A DNA stretch of 64,000 bases. It comes from Rhodovibrio sodomensis. Its GTDB lineage: Bacteria > Pseudomonadota > Alphaproteobacteria > Kiloniellales > Rhodovibrionaceae. A model generated the notes under the pieces. That model had not been told where the DNA came from and did no database searches. It saw nothing but the letters and a program-made list of their open reading frames with translations. The position numbers and the translations under genes were made by a program. This document shows positions 8,404-17,923 of this stretch, piece after piece; position 1 is the first letter of the stretch, and each line of letters starts with the position of its first letter. The stretch is taken from the NCBI RefSeq assembly GCF_016583645.1, contig NZ_NRRL01000007.1, positions 1 through 64,000 on the forward strand, given 5' to 3'.

Positions 8404-8835
8404 ATGACCCCATTCGGCCAGCGCCTACGCGACCTCCGCGGCGAGCGCGGCCTGACCCTGAAGCAGATGGCCGCGGACCTGGGCGTCTCGCCCGCCTATC
8501 TCTCGGCGCTGGAGCACGGCCACCGCGGCCGGCCGAACCGGCGGTTCGTGCACCGGGTGTGCCAGGCGCTCAACATCATCTGGGACGACGCCGAGGAGCT
8601 GCAGCGCCTGGCCGACCTGTCGCACCCGCGCGTGACCGTGGACACCAGCGGCCTCAGCCCCGAGGCGACCGAGCTCGCCAACCGCCTGGCCGAGCAGATC
8701 CACGGCCTGGACCGGGAGACGGTCAACCGCATGCTGTCCGACCTGCGCCAGCGCGCCGCCGACAACGCCGGCGCCCAGGACCCCAATGCCGGCGACACTG
8801 GCGAAGCCCCGGCCCAGAACCGCCGCTCGGCGTAG
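8404..8835 (+). CDS. Xre family helix-turn-helix regulator
   Basis: This 143-residue small DNA-binding protein has an N-terminal HTH_3/Xre domain (residues about 4-65): FGQRLRDLRGERGLTLKQMA, then LGVSPAYLSALEHGHRGRP, the recognition helix region, and FVHRVCQALNIIWDDAEEL. The C-terminal part is a helical segment (PEATELANRLAEQIHGLD) and a short polar tail. The ATG at 8404 has GGGAGG six bases upstream, so 26 codons of upstream reading frame were left out. The HTH with the HRGRP motif and the position near hslVU and smr recur in Rhodospirillales. The targets are unknown. Confidence 0.88.
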   Translation: MTPFGQRLRDLRGERGLTLKQMAADLGVSPAYLSALEHGHRGRPNRRFVHRVCQALNIIWDDAEELQRLADLSHPRVTVDTSGLSPEATELANRLAEQIHGLDRETVNRMLSDLRQRAADNAGAQDPNAGDTGEAPAQNRRSA

Positions 8836-8873
8836 GGATACCGGCGTTTTCAACAAGCTGTGCACGCTTAATA

Positions 8874-9007
8874 TCCCCTCTCCCTTCTTGAGGGGAGAGG
8901 GAGGGGCCCAGGTGCCGAAGGCGCGTGGGAGGCTGAGGGTGGGAGTCCCCGCTCTACGCCGAGGAGTCTCACCCTCACCTGTCCTCTCCCCTCCAGGGAG
9001 AGGGACC
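8874..9007. repeat. Palindromic repeat, family B copy 2 (inverted)
   Basis: The same element as at 4144-4278 in the opposite orientation: CCTCTCCCTTCTTGAGGGGAG at one end, centre GAGGGTGGGAGTCCCC - TCTACGCCGAG - GAGTCTCACCCTCACC, and CTCCAGGGAGAGGGACCC at the other end. Confidence 0.8.
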
Positions 9008-9071
9008 CGCCGCGACGGCCGTCGTCATCCGGATGCCGCCGCTTGCGCGCATACCGTTGCGATATGGGTGT

Positions 9072-9160
9072 CGTAGGGCGGGTGCGCGCTTGCAACCCGC
9101 CGTTTTATCCGTCCGGCGTTACGGTGGATTGCCGCGGAGTGTGGCGAATCCACCCTACAG
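9072..9160. repeat. Palindromic repeat, family E
   Basis: Two half-elements face each other. GTAGGGCGGGTGCGCGC pairs in part with TTGCAACCCGCCG. GGTGGATTGCCGCGG pairs with GTGGCGAATCCACCCTAC. Similar GTAGGGTGGATT-type repeats are common in proteobacterial intergenic DNA. It lies just past the hslU stop codon and could act as its transcription terminator. Confidence 0.65.
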
Positions 9161-9170
9161 GGCACCGGGT

Positions 9171-10583
9171 CTAAAGAATAAACTTCGACAGGTCGGTGTT
9201 CTTGGCGAGGTCGGCGACCTGGGTCTGGACGTAGTTGGCGTCGATCGTGACTTCCTCGCCGCTGCGTTCGCTGGCGGTGTAGGAAATCTCGTCGAGCAGC
9301 CGTTCCATCACGGTGTGCAGCCGCCGGGCGCCGATGTTCTCGACGCTGGCGTTGATCTCGGCCGCCAGGTCGGCGAGCGCGTCGATCGCGTCCTCCTTGA
9401 ACGTCAGGGTGACGTTCTCGGTCTCCAACAGCGCGCGGTACTGCCGGATCAGGCTGTTCTCCGGCTCCATCAGGATGCGCTTGAAATCGTCGCGCTGCAG
9501 GGCCTGCAGCTCGACGCGGATCGGCAGCCGGCCCTGCAGCTCCGGCAGCAGGTCCGACGGCTTGGCGTAGTGGAACGCCCCGGAGGCGATGAACAGGATG
9601 TGGTCGGTCTTCACCGTCCCGTGCTTGGTCGCGACCTGGGTTCCCTCGATCAGCGGCAGCAGGTCGCGCTGCACGCCTTCCCGGCTGACGTCGCCGCTGG
9701 CCTGGCTGGCGGCGGTGATCTTGTCGATCTCGTCCAGGAAGACGATGCCGTTGTCCTCCACCGTGCGGATCGCCTGGCTGGACAGCTTGTCCTGGTCCAG
9801 CAGGTTGTCCGCCTCCTCCTCGGTGACCTGCGCGAGCGCGTCGGCGACCCGCATCTTGCGGGTTTTCTGCTTGCCCTGGCCGAAGGCTTTCCCGAACAGC
9901 TCGTTCAGGTTCATCATCCCCATCTGGCCGCCCTGCATGCCGGGGATGTCCATCATCGGCATGCCGCCGCCGGAATCCGACACGGCGATGTCGATCTCGC
10001 GGTCGTCCAGCTCGCCGCCGCGCAGCATCCGGCGGAACTTGGTGCGGGTCTCGCCCTGGGCGTTCTGGCCGACCAGCGCGTCCAGCACCCGCTCCTCGGC
10101 GTTCAGCTCGGCGGACGCCTGGACCTCCTTGCGCAGCCGCTCCCGGGTCATCGAGATCGCGATCTCGACCAGATCGCGGATGATCTGCTCGACGTCGCGG
10201 CCGACGTAGCCGACTTCGGTGAACTTGGTCGCCTCGACCTTGAGGAACGGCGCGCGGGCCAGCTTGGCGAGCCGGCGGGCGATCTCGGTCTTGCCCACGC
10301 CGGTCGGCCCGATCATCAGGATGTTCTTGGGCAGCACCTCCTCGCGCAGCTCGTCGGGCAGCTGCTGGCGGCGCCAGCGGTTGCGCAGCGCGATCGCGAC
10401 CGAGCGCTTGGCGTCCTTCTGACCGACGATGTAGCGGTCCAGTTCGGAGACGATCTCGCGCGGGGTAAAGGCGGCGTCGCCGGCCTTGCGCTTGGCCTGC
10501 TGGGCGGCCTGCGGGCCGCTGCCGCCGGTGCCGCCCGGGCTGGCGGCGTCGCGGTTGGGCTGGGTATCGCTGTCAGCGGGCAT
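9171..10583 (-). CDS. hslU: ATP-dependent protease ATPase subunit HslU
   Basis: HslU is the AAA+ unfoldase that feeds substrates to the HslV peptidase in the cytosol. The 470-residue product has the Walker [17 protein letters not shown], then [22 protein letters not shown], a long insertion I-domain, Walker [11 protein letters not shown], sensor region [13 protein letters not shown], and the invariant C-terminal LSKFIL that docks into HslV. About 37 Gly/Ala/Gln-rich residues precede the usual start [17 protein letters not shown], making it longer than typical. It overlaps hslV by 11 bp. Confidence 0.98.
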   Translation of the reverse strand: MPADSDTQPNRDAASPGGTGGSGPQAAQQAKRKAGDAAFTPREIVSELDRYIVGQKDAKRSVAIALRNRWRRQQLPDELREEVLPKNILMIGPTGVGKTEIARRLAKLARAPFLKVEATKFTEVGYVGRDVEQIIRDLVEIAISMTRERLRKEVQASAELNAEERVLDALVGQNAQGETRTKFRRMLRGGELDDREIDIAVSDSGGGMPMMDIPGMQGGQMGMMNLNELFGKAFGQGKQKTRKMRVADALAQVTEEEADNLLDQDKLSSQAIRTVEDNGIVFLDEIDKITAASQASGDVSREGVQRDLLPLIEGTQVATKHGTVKTDHILFIASGAFHYAKPSDLLPELQGRLPIRVELQALQRDDFKRILMEPENSLIRQYRALLETENVTLTFKEDAIDALADLAAEINASVENIGARRLHTVMERLLDEISYTASERSGEEVTIDANYVQTQVADLAKNTDLSKFIL

Positions 10584-11157
10584 CGAGTTTCTCGATCGTG
10601 ATGGCGTCGTTGGTGTAGATGCAGATGTCGCCGGCGATCTTCATCGCCTTCAGCGCGATGTCCTCGGCCGTGTAGCCGTCGACGTCCAGCAGGCCGCGCG
10701 CGGCCGCCAGCGCGTAGGGGCCGCCGGAGCCGATGCCGATCAGGCCGTCCTGCGGGTCCAGCACGTCGCCCGTGCCGGTCAGCACCAGGGAATGCTGCGG
10801 ATCGGCGACCGCCATCATCGCCTCCAGCCGGCGCAGGTAGCGGTCGGTGCGCCAGTCCTTGGCGAGCTCGACGCAGGCCCGCTTGAGCTGGCCCGGATGC
10901 TGCTCGAGCTTGGCCTCCAGGCGCTCGAACAGCGTGAAGGCGTCGGCCGTCGCCCCGGCGAAGCCGGCGATCACGTCGCCCTTGGTGCCGAGCGGGCGGA
11001 CCTTGGTCGCGTTCGCCTTCATCACGGTTTGGCCGAAAGTGACCTGCCCGTCGCCGGCGATCACCACCTGGTCGCCCTTGCGCACCGACAGGATCGTCGT
11101 GCCGTGCCAGGGGGCGGGGGAATGCGGCTGTTGGGAATCCTGCGCGTCCTGTGCCAT
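10573..11157 (-). CDS. hslV: ATP-dependent protease peptidase subunit HslV
   Basis: HslV is the threonine peptidase of the HslVU protease. The 194-residue precursor begins [19 protein letters not shown]. Processing before [19 protein letters not shown] exposes the catalytic N-terminal Thr (about residue 17). Later sequence is typical ([40 protein letters not shown]). The ATG at 11157 was preferred over a TTG three codons upstream. It is the first gene of the hslVU operon and is transcribed away from hisB. Confidence 0.97.
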   Translation of the reverse strand: MAQDAQDSQQPHSPAPWHGTTILSVRKGDQVVIAGDGQVTFGQTVMKANATKVRPLGTKGDVIAGFAGATADAFTLFERLEAKLEQHPGQLKRACVELAKDWRTDRYLRRLEAMMAVADPQHSLVLTGTGDVLDPQDGLIGIGSGGPYALAAARGLLDVDGYTAEDIALKAMKIAGDICIYTNDAITIEKLDAR

Positions 11158-11265
11158 GCCTGACAAATGAGGGAGTGGGGACCGGCGTTCAAGACGCGCC
11201 GTGCTGGCGGGCGTCCGGCGATCCTGCTACAAGTCCGCGCGCTGAGCGAAAACGGCCACAGTAGC

Positions 11266-11398
11266 GGGTCCCTCTCCCTTGAGGGGAGAGGCTAGGTGAG
11301 GGTGGAAATCCCCGGCGTACGGCGCGGAGTCTCACCCTCACCCTCCCACGAACCCGACGGTTCGCGGGCCCCTCCCTCTCCCCTCGAGGGAGAGGGGA
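11266..11398. repeat. Palindromic repeat, family B copy 3
   Basis: In the same orientation as the first copy, with ends CCCTCTCCCTTGAGGGGAG and CCCTCGAGGGAGAGGGG and centre GTGAGGGTGGAAATCC - GGCGTACGGCG - GGAGTCTCACCCTCACC. It occupies most of the divergent spacer between hslV and hisB. Confidence 0.8.
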
Positions 11399-11448
11399 TT
11401 CAGCGCCCTCGAGGGCGTGGGGATGAGAGAACGAAGGACGTGAGGGCC

Positions 11449-12036
11449 ATGCGCGAAGGGCGCGTCGAGCGGAAGACGAACGAGACCGAGATCGCGGTCC
11501 GGGTCAACCTGGACGGCCAGGGCGACTACCAGATCGATACCGGGATCGGCTTTCTGGACCACATGCTGGCCCAGCTGGCCCGGCACGGCCTGCTCGACCT
11601 GGAGATCGCGGCCAAGGGCGACCTGCAGATCGACGCGCACCACACCACCGAGGATACCGGCATCGCCCTCGGCCAGGCGGTGGCGCAGGCGCTGGGCGAA
11701 CGCACGGGCGTGCAGCGCTACGGCCATGCCTACCTGCCGATGGACGAGACGCTGACGCGGGTCGCGCTCGACCTGTCGAACCGGGCGTATCTGGTCTGGA
11801 AGGTCGACTTCAGCCGCGACAAGGTGGGCGACTTCGACACCGAGCTGTTCCGGGAGTTCTTCCAGGCGTTCGCGCAGCACGCCGGGATCACGCTGCACGT
11901 CGAGACGCTGTACGGCGACAACAACCACCATATCGCCGAATCCGCGTTCAAGGCCCTGGCCCGGGCGCTGCGCGCGGCGGTCGAGATCGACCCGCGCAAG
12001 GCCGACCAGGTCCCGTCCACCAAGGGCGCGCTGTAG
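11449..12036 (+). CDS. hisB: Imidazoleglycerol-phosphate dehydratase
   Basis: HisB catalyses dehydration of imidazoleglycerol phosphate to imidazoleacetol phosphate in histidine synthesis. The 195-residue product contains both metal-binding repeats of the family, [14 protein letters not shown] and [18 protein letters not shown], plus [14 protein letters not shown]. The ATG at 11449 gives [15 protein letters not shown], the normal beginning; the open frame upstream runs through repeat B3. As in most alphaproteobacteria the phosphatase half of the enteric fused HisB is absent. It is the first gene of the rightward his cluster. Confidence 0.97.
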   Translation: MREGRVERKTNETEIAVRVNLDGQGDYQIDTGIGFLDHMLAQLARHGLLDLEIAAKGDLQIDAHHTTEDTGIALGQAVAQALGERTGVQRYGHAYLPMDETLTRVALDLSNRAYLVWKVDFSRDKVGDFDTELFREFFQAFAQHAGITLHVETLYGDNNHHIAESAFKALARALRAAVEIDPRKADQVPSTKGAL

Positions 12037-12106
12037 CGCCCACCCGTCGCCGCGGCGCGCGCCGCCGCCCGGCACGCGTCCGATCTCGTTGCGTAGGCGA
12101 AACGTC

Positions 12107-12760
12107 ATGACCCGCAGCACCATCGCCGTGATCGACTACAGTTCCGGCAACCTGCGCTCGGCCGCCAAGGCGCTGGAGCGTGCCGCCGGCGAGGCCGGCG
12201 TGCGCGCCGACGTCCGGGTGACCGACCACGCCCGGGAGGTGGTGGCGGCGGACCGGATCGTGCTGCCCGGGGTGGGCGCGTTCGGCGACTGCTGGCGCGG
12301 GCTGAACGCGCTGGACGGTGTGGTCGACGCGCTTAACCGAACCGTGATCGACGGCGGCCGGCCGTTCCTGGGCATCTGTGTCGGCATGCAGCTGATGGCG
12401 ACCCGCGGCCTGGAATACGGCGAGACCCCCGGGCTGGACTGGATCCCGGGCGAGGTCGCCGCGCTGCGGCCCGGCGACCCGGCGCTGAAGATCCCGCACA
12501 TGGGCTGGAACGCGCTGGAGCCGGTCGCGCCGCGCCATCCCCTGCTTGAGGGCCTGAGCGCGGACGCGCACGCCTACTTCGTGCACTCCTACGCCGTCCA
12601 GCCGCGCGAGCGCGCGCACGTGCTGGCGACCACCGACTACGGCGGGCCGGTCACGGCCGTGATCGGGCGCGACAATCTGGTGGGCACGCAGTTCCATCCG
12701 GAGAAGTCACAATCGACCGGCTTGCGCCTGCTGACGAACTTTCTCACCTGGACGCCATGA
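12107..12760 (+). CDS. hisH: Imidazole glycerol phosphate synthase glutaminase subunit
   Basis: HisH hydrolyses glutamine and channels ammonia to HisF. The 217-residue class-I amidotransferase shows the nucleophile motif [11 protein letters not shown] (Cys about 88) and the His/Glu pair in [14 protein letters not shown] near the C-terminus. The ATG at 12107 ([15 protein letters not shown]) is chosen over a TTG at 12089. The gene follows hisB by 70 bp and overlaps the next acetyltransferase by an ATGA. Its partner hisF is two genes on. Confidence 0.97.
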   Translation: MTRSTIAVIDYSSGNLRSAAKALERAAGEAGVRADVRVTDHAREVVAADRIVLPGVGAFGDCWRGLNALDGVVDALNRTVIDGGRPFLGICVGMQLMATRGLEYGETPGLDWIPGEVAALRPGDPALKIPHMGWNALEPVAPRHPLLEGLSADAHAYFVHSYAVQPRERAHVLATTDYGGPVTAVIGRDNLVGTQFHPEKSQSTGLRLLTNFLTWTP

Positions 12761-13413
12761 CCCAGCACACCGAGACCAAGGCGCCGGCGACCGCCGTCGA
12801 ACTGATCACCGAGCTGGTCGGCGCGGACCTGCACGATCTGTGCGACGCCGCCGAGTCCGCGATTCAAGACGGCGGCGGCTTCGGCTGGCTGAAGGCGCCC
12901 GAACGCCACGTCATGGAATCCTACTGGCGCGGCGTGCTGCTGGTGCCGGAACGCGAACTGTTCGTCGCCCGGCTGGACGGCGTGATCGCCGGGTCGGTGC
13001 AGCTGCAGCGCGCGCCGCGCAACAACGAGGCGCAGGCCTATGTCGGCCAGCTGACCACCTTCTTCCTGGCGCCCTGGGCGCGCGGCCACGGCCTGGCACG
13101 CCGGCTGGTCGAGGCGGTCGAGGCGCGCGCGATCCAGCATGACCTGCAGGCGGTCACGCTGGACGTGCGCGACACCCAGACGCGCGCGATCCAGCTGTAC
13201 GAGGCGATGGGGTACCGCCACTGGGGCACCAATCCCTATTACGCCCTGGTCGACGGGCGCTGGGTCGGCGGCCACTACTACGTCAAGCCGCTGGAGGCCT
13301 GGCAGGCCCGCCACCCCGAGCGCGCTGGCGGCGGCCCGTCCGGTGGCGGTCCGTCCGGCGGCGGTCCGTCCGGCGGGGGCGGGACCGGCGGATCCGGCGG
13401 GGCTGGGCGCTGA
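12757..13413 (+). CDS. GNAT family N-acetyltransferase inside the his operon
   Basis: This 218-residue protein has a GNAT acetyl-CoA domain at about residues 50-175. The strand [18 protein letters not shown] leads to motif [25 protein letters not shown], which has the R-G-x-G-x-A pyrophosphate loop, and to the closing motif [14 protein letters not shown]. The substrate is unknown. It is coupled by 4-bp overlap to hisH and by 1-bp overlap to hisA, so it is certainly expressed with histidine biosynthesis; similar GNAT genes occur at this place in other alphaproteobacteria. The last 30 residues are a Gly/Ser/Pro-rich tail with three GGGPS repeats, encoded by near-identical DNA repeats. Confidence 0.9.
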   Translation: MTQHTETKAPATAVELITELVGADLHDLCDAAESAIQDGGGFGWLKAPERHVMESYWRGVLLVPERELFVARLDGVIAGSVQLQRAPRNNEAQAYVGQLTTFFLAPWARGHGLARRLVEAVEARAIQHDLQAVTLDVRDTQTRAIQLYEAMGYRHWGTNPYYALVDGRWVGGHYYVKPLEAWQARHPERAGGGPSGGGPSGGGPSGGGGTGGSGGAGR

Positions 13414-14162
13414 TGCATCTGTTTCCGGCGATCGATCTGAAGGGCGGCCAGGCGGTCCGGCTGCTGCGCGGCGACATGGCGCAGGCCACCGTGTTCAACG
13501 ACGATCCCAGTGCCCAGGCGGCGGACTTCAAGGCCGCCGGCTTCGGCTGGCTGCACCTGGTCGACCTGGACGGCGCGTTCGCCGGCCGGCCGGTCAACGC
13601 CGACGCGGTCGAGCGGATCGTGACGGCCGTCGGCGACACGCCGGTGCAGCTGGGCGGCGGCATCCGCGACCTCGCCACGGTCGAGCGCTGGCTGGCGCGC
13701 GGCGTCGCCCGGGTGATCCTGGGCACCGCCGCGGTCAAGGATCCGGACCTGGTCGCCCAGGCCTGCCGCGCCTTTCCCGGACGGATCGTGGTCGGGATCG
13801 ACGCCCGCGCCGGCCGGGTCGCGACCGAGGGCTGGGCCGAGACCAGCGACCTTGCCGCCGCCGATCTGGCGCGCCGGTTCGAGGACGCGGGCGTGAGCGC
13901 GATCGTCTATACCGACATCGACCGCGACGGCGCGCTTGAGGGCGTCAACGTCGACGCGACGGCGGCGCTTGCGCGCGCCGTCGATATCCCGGTGATCGCC
14001 TCGGGCGGCGTCTCGGGGCTCGAGGATATCCGCCGGCTGATGGCGGTCGAGCAGGACGGCGTGACCGGCGCGATCCTGGGCCGCGCGCTCTACGACGGCC
14101 GGATCGACCCGCGCGCCGCGCTCGAGCTGACCCGCCAGGAGGCGCGAGGCGAGCCATGCTGA
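13413..14162 (+). CDS. hisA: ProFAR isomerase HisA
   Basis: HisA isomerises ProFAR to PRFAR in histidine synthesis. The 249-residue TIM barrel begins with [19 protein letters not shown], carrying the first catalytic Asp. It continues with [44 protein letters not shown] with the second catalytic Asp, and [15 protein letters not shown]. The start codon overlaps the preceding stop by one base. The 3' end overlaps hisF by 7 bp. Confidence 0.97.
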   Translation: MHLFPAIDLKGGQAVRLLRGDMAQATVFNDDPSAQAADFKAAGFGWLHLVDLDGAFAGRPVNADAVERIVTAVGDTPVQLGGGIRDLATVERWLARGVARVILGTAAVKDPDLVAQACRAFPGRIVVGIDARAGRVATEGWAETSDLAAADLARRFEDAGVSAIVYTDIDRDGALEGVNVDATAALARAVDIPVIASGGVSGLEDIRRLMAVEQDGVTGAILGRALYDGRIDPRAALELTRQEARGEPC

Positions 14163-14938
14163 AGGCGCGGATCATCCCCTGCCTGGACGTCAAGGACGGC
14201 CGCGTGGTCAAGGGCGTCAACTTCGTCGGGCTGCGCGACGCCGGCGATCCGGTCGAGCAGGCCAAGGTCTACGACGCCGCCGGCGCGGACGAGCTGACCT
14301 TCCTGGACATCACCGCCAGCCACGAGGACCGCGGCATCCTGCTGGACGCCGTCCGCCGCACCGCGGAGGCCTGCTTCATGCCGCTGACCGTGGGCGGCGG
14401 CGTGCGCACGCTGGAGGATATCCGCCAGCTGCTGCTGGCCGGCGCGGACAAGGTCTCGATCAACACCGCCGCGGTGAAGACGCCGGAGTTCGTGCGCCAG
14501 GCGGCGGAGAAGTTCGGCGACCAGTGCATCGTGGTCGCGCTCGACGCCAAGGCGACCGACAACCCGGAGATCGCAAGCGGCTTCGAGATCTTCACCCACG
14601 GCGGGCGCAACGCGACCGGGATCGACGCGGTCGCGTGGGCGAAGAAGATGCAAGAGCTGGGCGCCGGCGAGCTGCTGCTGACCTCGATGGACCGCGACGG
14701 CACGCGGATCGGCTACGACATCCCGCTGACCCGCGCGATCGTGGACGCCGTCGGCATTCCGGTGATCGCGTCCGGCGGGGTCGGCGGCCTGGACCACCTG
14801 GTGCAGGGCATCCGCGAGGGCGGCGCCTCGGCGGTGCTTGCGGCCTCGATTTTCCACTTCGGCGAGCACACAATCGCGCAGGCGAAACGGGCGCTGCTGG
14901 ACGCCGGCCTGCCCGCGCGTCCGCCGCACGTCTTCTAA
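14156..14938 (+). CDS. hisF: Imidazole glycerol phosphate synthase cyclase subunit
   Basis: HisF joins the HisH-derived ammonia to PRFAR, giving IGP and AICAR. The 260-residue TIM barrel shows the expected half-barrel repeats: [18 protein letters not shown] with Asp 11, [32 protein letters not shown] with the second acid, and [17 protein letters not shown]. It is 260 residues, slightly above the common 253-257. hisE follows after 36 bp. Confidence 0.98.
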   Translation: MLKARIIPCLDVKDGRVVKGVNFVGLRDAGDPVEQAKVYDAAGADELTFLDITASHEDRGILLDAVRRTAEACFMPLTVGGGVRTLEDIRQLLLAGADKVSINTAAVKTPEFVRQAAEKFGDQCIVVALDAKATDNPEIASGFEIFTHGGRNATGIDAVAWAKKMQELGAGELLLTSMDRDGTRIGYDIPLTRAIVDAVGIPVIASGGVGGLDHLVQGIREGGASAVLAASIFHFGEHTIAQAKRALLDAGLPARPPHVF

Positions 14939-14974
14939 ATCAACTTCAGCGCGAACAAGCGAGCGACCGATCCG

Positions 14975-15310
14975 ATGGCCCAGCGCGACAGCCACGTCCT
15001 GGACGAGCTCTACCAGGTGATCCAGAGCCGGCAGGGCGCGGATCCCGAGAGTTCCTACACCGCCAAGCTGCTGGCCGCCGGGCCGGACAAGGTGTCCAAG
15101 AAGCTCGGCGAGGAGGCGGTCGAGGCCGTGATCGAGGGGGTGCGCGGCGACAACGCCGCGCTCGCCGACGAAAGCGCCGACCTGTTGTACCATCTGCTGG
15201 TGCTGTGGACCGCGCGCGGGCTCGACCCCGACCAGGTCTGGCAGGCGCTGGAGGCACGGCTGGGCACCAGCGGCATCGCCGAGAAGATGGCGCGCAAGAA
15301 GCAGGCGTGA
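14975..15310 (+). CDS. hisE: Phosphoribosyl-ATP pyrophosphatase
   Basis: HisE hydrolyses phosphoribosyl-ATP to phosphoribosyl-AMP, the second step of histidine synthesis. The 111-residue all-helical protein has the MazG-like metal motif KKLGEEAVEAVIEG followed by DESADLLYHLLVLW. It is the last his gene of the cluster; hisG, hisD, hisC and hisI are not in the window. A HIT protein gene follows after 38 bp. Confidence 0.96.
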   Translation: MAQRDSHVLDELYQVIQSRQGADPESSYTAKLLAAGPDKVSKKLGEEAVEAVIEGVRGDNAALADESADLLYHLLVLWTARGLDPDQVWQALEARLGTSGIAEKMARKKQA

Positions 15311-15348
15311 GGTGCGGAGCAACCCGCCAGCGAGGGAGCGAGACGACG

Positions 15349-15717
15349 ATGGCCAGCTACGACGACAACAACGTGTTCGCCAAGATCCTGCGCGGCGAGA
15401 TCCCCTGCGACAAGGTCTACGAGGACGACCACGTCCTGGCGTTCAACGACATCAACCCGCAGACGCCGACCCACGTGCTGGTGATCCCCAAGGGCCAGTA
15501 CGTCTCCAGCGACGACTTTTTCAACGAGGCGTCCGACGCGGAGATCGCCGCGCTGTTCCGCGCCGCCGGCAAGATCGCCCGCGAGCGCGGGATCGTGGCC
15601 GACGGCTACCGCATCCTCGCCAACTGCGGCCGCGACGCCCACCAGGAAGTCCCCCACTTCCACCTGCACATCTTCGCCGGCTGTGACCTCGGCATCATGA
15701 TCCGGCCGAACCGGTAG
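15349..15717 (+). CDS. HIT domain nucleotide-binding protein
   Basis: This 122-residue histidine triad protein of the HinT group has the catalytic motif HFHLHIFAG (HxHxH) near the C-terminus and FAKILRGEIPCDKVYEDD at the N-terminus. Such proteins hydrolyse adenosine phosphoramidates and adenylated adducts. The Asn-Cys-Gly before the triad and the final GIMIRPNR are common variants. The frame is open far upstream, but the ATG at 15349 gives a family-typical start. A hit gene after hisE is a recurring alphaproteobacterial arrangement. Confidence 0.94.
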   Translation: MASYDDNNVFAKILRGEIPCDKVYEDDHVLAFNDINPQTPTHVLVIPKGQYVSSDDFFNEASDAEIAALFRAAGKIARERGIVADGYRILANCGRDAHQEVPHFHLHIFAGCDLGIMIRPNR

Positions 15718-15926
15718 GGTTTGGCTCCGGGGTCGGCGGCTGCTGCCGCCATAGCGACTGCGGCAGCGCCAGCCGAGCGACAGCGATAGCCGAGGCGACC
15801 GCCTGACCCTCTGCCTCTGCTCCCCGTGGCGGCGAGGGGACCCACCGCGCCACCCTTGCCATCGCGCCGGCGCCGGTCGATGCTCCCGGCCGTTGCACGT
15901 GAAACCGCCCGGAGCCTGACGCCGCC

Positions 15927-17123
15927 ATGCCGACCGAGTCGATTGCGCCGCAGCCGCCGCTGCCCCTGCGTCCGGAGGTGGCGGAATTGGAGCCGTCGAA
16001 GATCGTCGCGCTGTGGCAGCAGGGCTTCGGGCGCGACGACCTGATCCCGCTGTGGGTCGGCGAGGGCGACCTGACCACGCCGCAGGTGATCTGCGATGCG
16101 GCGACCAAGGCGCTCGCGGACGGGCATACCTTCTACACCCACAAGCGCGGCTGGCCGGAGCTGCTGGACGCGCTCGACGGCTACCACGGCCGGCTGCACG
16201 GAGTCCGGCCCGAGCCGGCGCGGCTGTCCCTGACCAGTGCCGGGATGAACGGCATCCAGCTGATCCTGCAGGCGGTGCTTCGGTCCGGCGACGACATGAT
16301 CGCCCTGACCCCGGTCTGGCCGAACGCGCTGGCGGCGGCGAAGATCCACGGCGGGGCGATCCGCGACGTCCCGCTGGCCCGGCGCGCTGACGGCGGCTTC
16401 ACGCTCGACGTCGACGCGCTGGACGCCGCGATCGGGCCCGCCACCCGCGCGATCTTCATGGCGAGCCCGTCCAACCCGACCGGCTGGACCGCCAGCGAGG
16501 CGGACCTGCGGGCGGTGATCGACCTGTGCCGGGCGCGCGGCGTCTGGCTGATCGCGGACGAGGTCTACCACCGCTTCGTCTACGATTCGGCCCAGCCGGC
16601 GAGCGCGCCCAGCGTGCTGCCGCTGATCGACCCGGAAGACCCGGTGATCGTGGTCAATTCTTTCTCCAAGACCTGGGCGATGACCGGCTGGCGGCTGGCC
16701 TGGCTGGTGCATCCGCCGTCGATGGGCCCGGCGTTCGATTCGCTGATCGAGTTCAACACCTCGGGCGCGCCCGCGTTCCTGCAGGCCGGCGCGCTGGCGG
16801 CGATCCGCGACGGCGAGGATTTCGCCCGCGAGATGGTCGAGCGCTGTGCCGCCGGGCGCGAGTTGGTGCTGCAGCGGCTGGGGGCGATGCGCCGGGTCAC
16901 GCTGGCCCGGCCGGAGGGCGCGTTCTACGCCTTCTTCAAGGTCGACGGCGTCAGCGACAGCCTGGCCTACGCCCAGCAGATCCTGGAGCGCACCGGCGTC
17001 GGACTGGCCCCCGGGATCGCGTTCGGCGCCGCCGGCGAAGGCCACCTGCGGCTGTGCTTCGCCTCCTCGCAGACCCGCCTGGCGACCGCGATGGACCGGC
17101 TGGCGTCGCTTCTGGACGATTAG
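15927..17123 (+). CDS. PLP-dependent aminotransferase, class I/II
   Basis: At 398 residues this is a fold-type I aminotransferase. Visible landmarks are YTHKRGWPELLDALDGYHG, ASPSNPTGWTA (the Asn that contacts PLP), LIADEVYHRFVYD (the Asp and Tyr of the cofactor site) and NSFSKTWAMTGWRLAWLVHP, whose Lys should form the Schiff base. The C-terminal part has PEGAFYAFFKVDG and RLCFASSQTRL. It is closest by eye to aspartate or aromatic aminotransferase subgroup I-alpha/gamma; the amino acid used cannot be told from sequence alone. A 209-bp spacer without clear signals separates it from the his cluster. Confidence 0.93.
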   Translation: MPTESIAPQPPLPLRPEVAELEPSKIVALWQQGFGRDDLIPLWVGEGDLTTPQVICDAATKALADGHTFYTHKRGWPELLDALDGYHGRLHGVRPEPARLSLTSAGMNGIQLILQAVLRSGDDMIALTPVWPNALAAAKIHGGAIRDVPLARRADGGFTLDVDALDAAIGPATRAIFMASPSNPTGWTASEADLRAVIDLCRARGVWLIADEVYHRFVYDSAQPASAPSVLPLIDPEDPVIVVNSFSKTWAMTGWRLAWLVHPPSMGPAFDSLIEFNTSGAPAFLQAGALAAIRDGEDFAREMVERCAAGRELVLQRLGAMRRVTLARPEGAFYAFFKVDGVSDSLAYAQQILERTGVGLAPGIAFGAAGEGHLRLCFASSQTRLATAMDRLASLLDD

Positions 17124-17384
17124 CCGTCGCCCGTGAAACAGGCGGTGACGCCGTTTGACGCGGGTCCTGTCGTACGGCCCCGACGCTGTGTCGATCGCGC
17201 GCAAACCCCCGTGAACCGGCGTTTTTCGCACATGCACAATACGCATGGCCGCGAGAGTCACCGGACATTGGACGCGTGAAACATCCGCTCCCAAATATCC
17301 GGGTGAACGGCGACGACGCCATGAATGCGCCGGTCGGCCGTGGACGGACCCGTTCAACCCGCGAGACGAAGTGAGATACCACCG

Positions 17385-17627
17385 ATGACGATGCTGACCG
17401 CCGGCATGCTCCGCGATCGCCAGACCACGACCACCGAGACCGCCGCCAACCGCACGGGCGTGTTCCGGCGCCTGCGCAGCAGCCTGACGGGCGGCCGGCG
17501 GCCGATCCGGCGCACCGCCGCCGGGCGGCCGAACACCGTCCTGCTGCGCGACGTCGCCCTGGGCGGCACCGCCGCCAGCGCGGCCAACCGCTACCTGAAG
17601 GCGCTCGCCACCGGGCGTCGGGCGTAA
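17385..17627 (+). CDS. Small basic hypothetical protein
   Basis: This 80-residue reading frame starts MTMLTAGMLRDRQTTTTETA and ends RYLKALATGRRA. It is strongly basic (many Arg) with a Thr-rich N-terminus. No family is recognised. Third codon positions are almost all G or C, as in real genes here, and a terminator hairpin lies 174 bp downstream. The opposite strand also carries an open frame of similar length, so the call is uncertain. The 260-bp spacer upstream contains no other gene. Confidence 0.45.
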   Translation: MTMLTAGMLRDRQTTTTETAANRTGVFRRLRSSLTGGRRPIRRTAAGRPNTVLLRDVALGGTAASAANRYLKALATGRRA

Positions 17628-17800
17628 CGCCCGATCCGGTTCGCGACCGACCGGGCGGGCCGGCCGGGGGTTCTCGGGTCTTCTTGGCCCGGCCGGCCGC
17701 CCGGCGCACGCTGGACGCCGGACGCCGCCATGGGCGGTCCGGCGGCCCGCCTTGCCCGGGGCCGATGCCCCGGCCATTCAGACCTCCCTGTTGGACCTCT

Positions 17801-17857
17801 GCACCGCCGGCGGTCACCGGGCTCCCCCTTTTCCCGGCCGCCCGGCGGTGCTTTTTT
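17801..17857 (+). terminator. Rho-independent terminator-like hairpin
   Basis: GCACCGCCGG (17801-17810) pairs with CCGGCGGTGC (17842-17851), and six T follow (17852-17857). It would end transcription coming from the aminotransferase or the small gene at 17385. The rest of 17628-17923 holds no gene. Confidence 0.7.
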
Positions 17858-17923
17858 ATCCCGTATGGCCTCGTCTGGAGCGGAATCGAAGAAGGCCGAA
17901 CCGAGCCGTAAGGGACGCCCGCC

